The notes beneath the pieces were generated by a model. It had not been told where the DNA came from. It saw nothing but the letters and a program-made list of their open reading frames with translations, and ran no database searches. From contig CAMOCR010000012.1 in NCBI GenBank assembly GCA_946611025.1, forward strand, positions 1 to 13,386: a DNA stretch of 13,386 nucleotides, given 5' to 3'. Both the position numbers and the translations under genes were made by a program. This document shows positions 13,061 through 13,386 of this stretch, in pieces; within the stretch, counting starts at the first letter, position 1; each line of letters opens with the position of its first letter. The DNA comes from an uncultured Alphaproteobacteria bacterium (lineage in GTDB: Bacteria; Pseudomonadota; Alphaproteobacteria; Rs-D84).

Positions 13061-13386
13061 TTATTTCTTCTTTGCCAAATGTCTGCTGCGGATAATCATC
13101 TTAGCAGTACGTTTATTGCTACGGGTACGATATCCCTTGGCTGGAATACCTGTACGTGACACTGGTTCGTGGCCCTTTGAATGACCATTACCACCACCCA
13201 TCGGGTGATCGTTCGGGTTCATTGCCATACCGCGGACAGATGGGCGAACACCCAACCAACGTGCGCGACCTGCTTTACCCAAGTTGACATTGCGTTGATC
13301 CGGATTGGAAACGCTGCCGACTGTGGCCAAGCAATCGGAATGAACTTTACGCAACTCGCCACTGTTCATTTTAATCTGGGCATAAA
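13061..13386 (-). CDS. rplB: 50S ribosomal protein L2, C-terminal part only
   Basis: The frame is open to the right edge of the window, so only the last 107-108 residues are present. L2 supports subunit joining and the peptidyl transferase centre. Visible are SGELRKVHSDCLATVG, GKAGRARWLGVRPSVRGMAMN, and the DHPMGGGNGHSKG loop, whose first His corresponds to the functionally important His229 of E. coli; the second His of the E. coli DHPHGGG is Met here, a form also known elsewhere. The end TRSNKRTAKMIIRSR is typical. rpsS follows after 19 bp, with its GGAG in the gap. Confidence 0.96.
   Translation of the reverse strand, partial: YAQIKMNSGELRKVHSDCLATVGSVSNPDQRNVNLGKAGRARWLGVRPSVRGMAMNPNDHPMGGGNGHSKGHEPVSRTGIPAKGYRTRSNKRTAKMIIRSRHLAKKK

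Overview
This window carries most of an S10-spc ribosomal protein operon on the minus strand, followed downstream by a short accessory region on the same strand. The SecY sequence, the gene order, the long zinc-free form of S14 and the S3/S5/L15 sequences point to a proteobacterium, most likely an alphaproteobacterium. The AT-rich spacers and the secreted cysteine-rich protein with C-x-x-GYY repeats resemble uncultured, host- or gut-associated alphaproteobacterial lineages. That placement is inference from sequence character, not a database match.

Right part (13386 down to 3743, read right to left): rplB (3' end only), rpsS, rplV, rpsC, rplP, rpmC, rpsQ, rplN, rplX, rplE, rpsN, rpsH, rplF, rplR, rpsE, rplO, secY, rpsM, rpsK. 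These encode proteins of both ribosomal subunits plus the SecY translocon channel. Nearly all have a clear AAGG/GGAG ribosome binding site; secY does not. Two expected genes are absent: rpmD (L30) between rpsE and rplO, and adk between secY and rpsM. These two junctions are the longest spacers in the operon (171 and 140 bp). The operon stops at a strong terminator that contains the rpsK stop codon, so the usual rpoA and rplQ do not follow. Several spacers hold small hairpins, including two that share one loop sequence.

Middle part (3742 to 3286): a non-coding stretch of about 457 bp. It holds the operon terminator, a cluster of GC-rich palindromes that looks like an interspersed repeat element, an AT-rich tract, and a 27-bp inverted repeat (26 of 27 matching). 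The loop of that repeat contains a near-consensus sigma-70 promoter pointing rightward, against all the genes.

Left part (3285 to 3): a secreted cysteine-rich repeat protein with its own terminator, then a two-gene unit with a 4-bp start/stop overlap. The unit encodes a SAM-binding transferase-like protein (DUF3419/BtaA-like) and an alpha/beta hydrolase. Its promoter is placed so that the mRNA may begin at the start codon.

The window is mainly conserved housekeeping DNA. The candidates for something new are the inverted repeat with its internal promoter, the repeated hairpins in the ribosomal spacers, and the small accessory genes.
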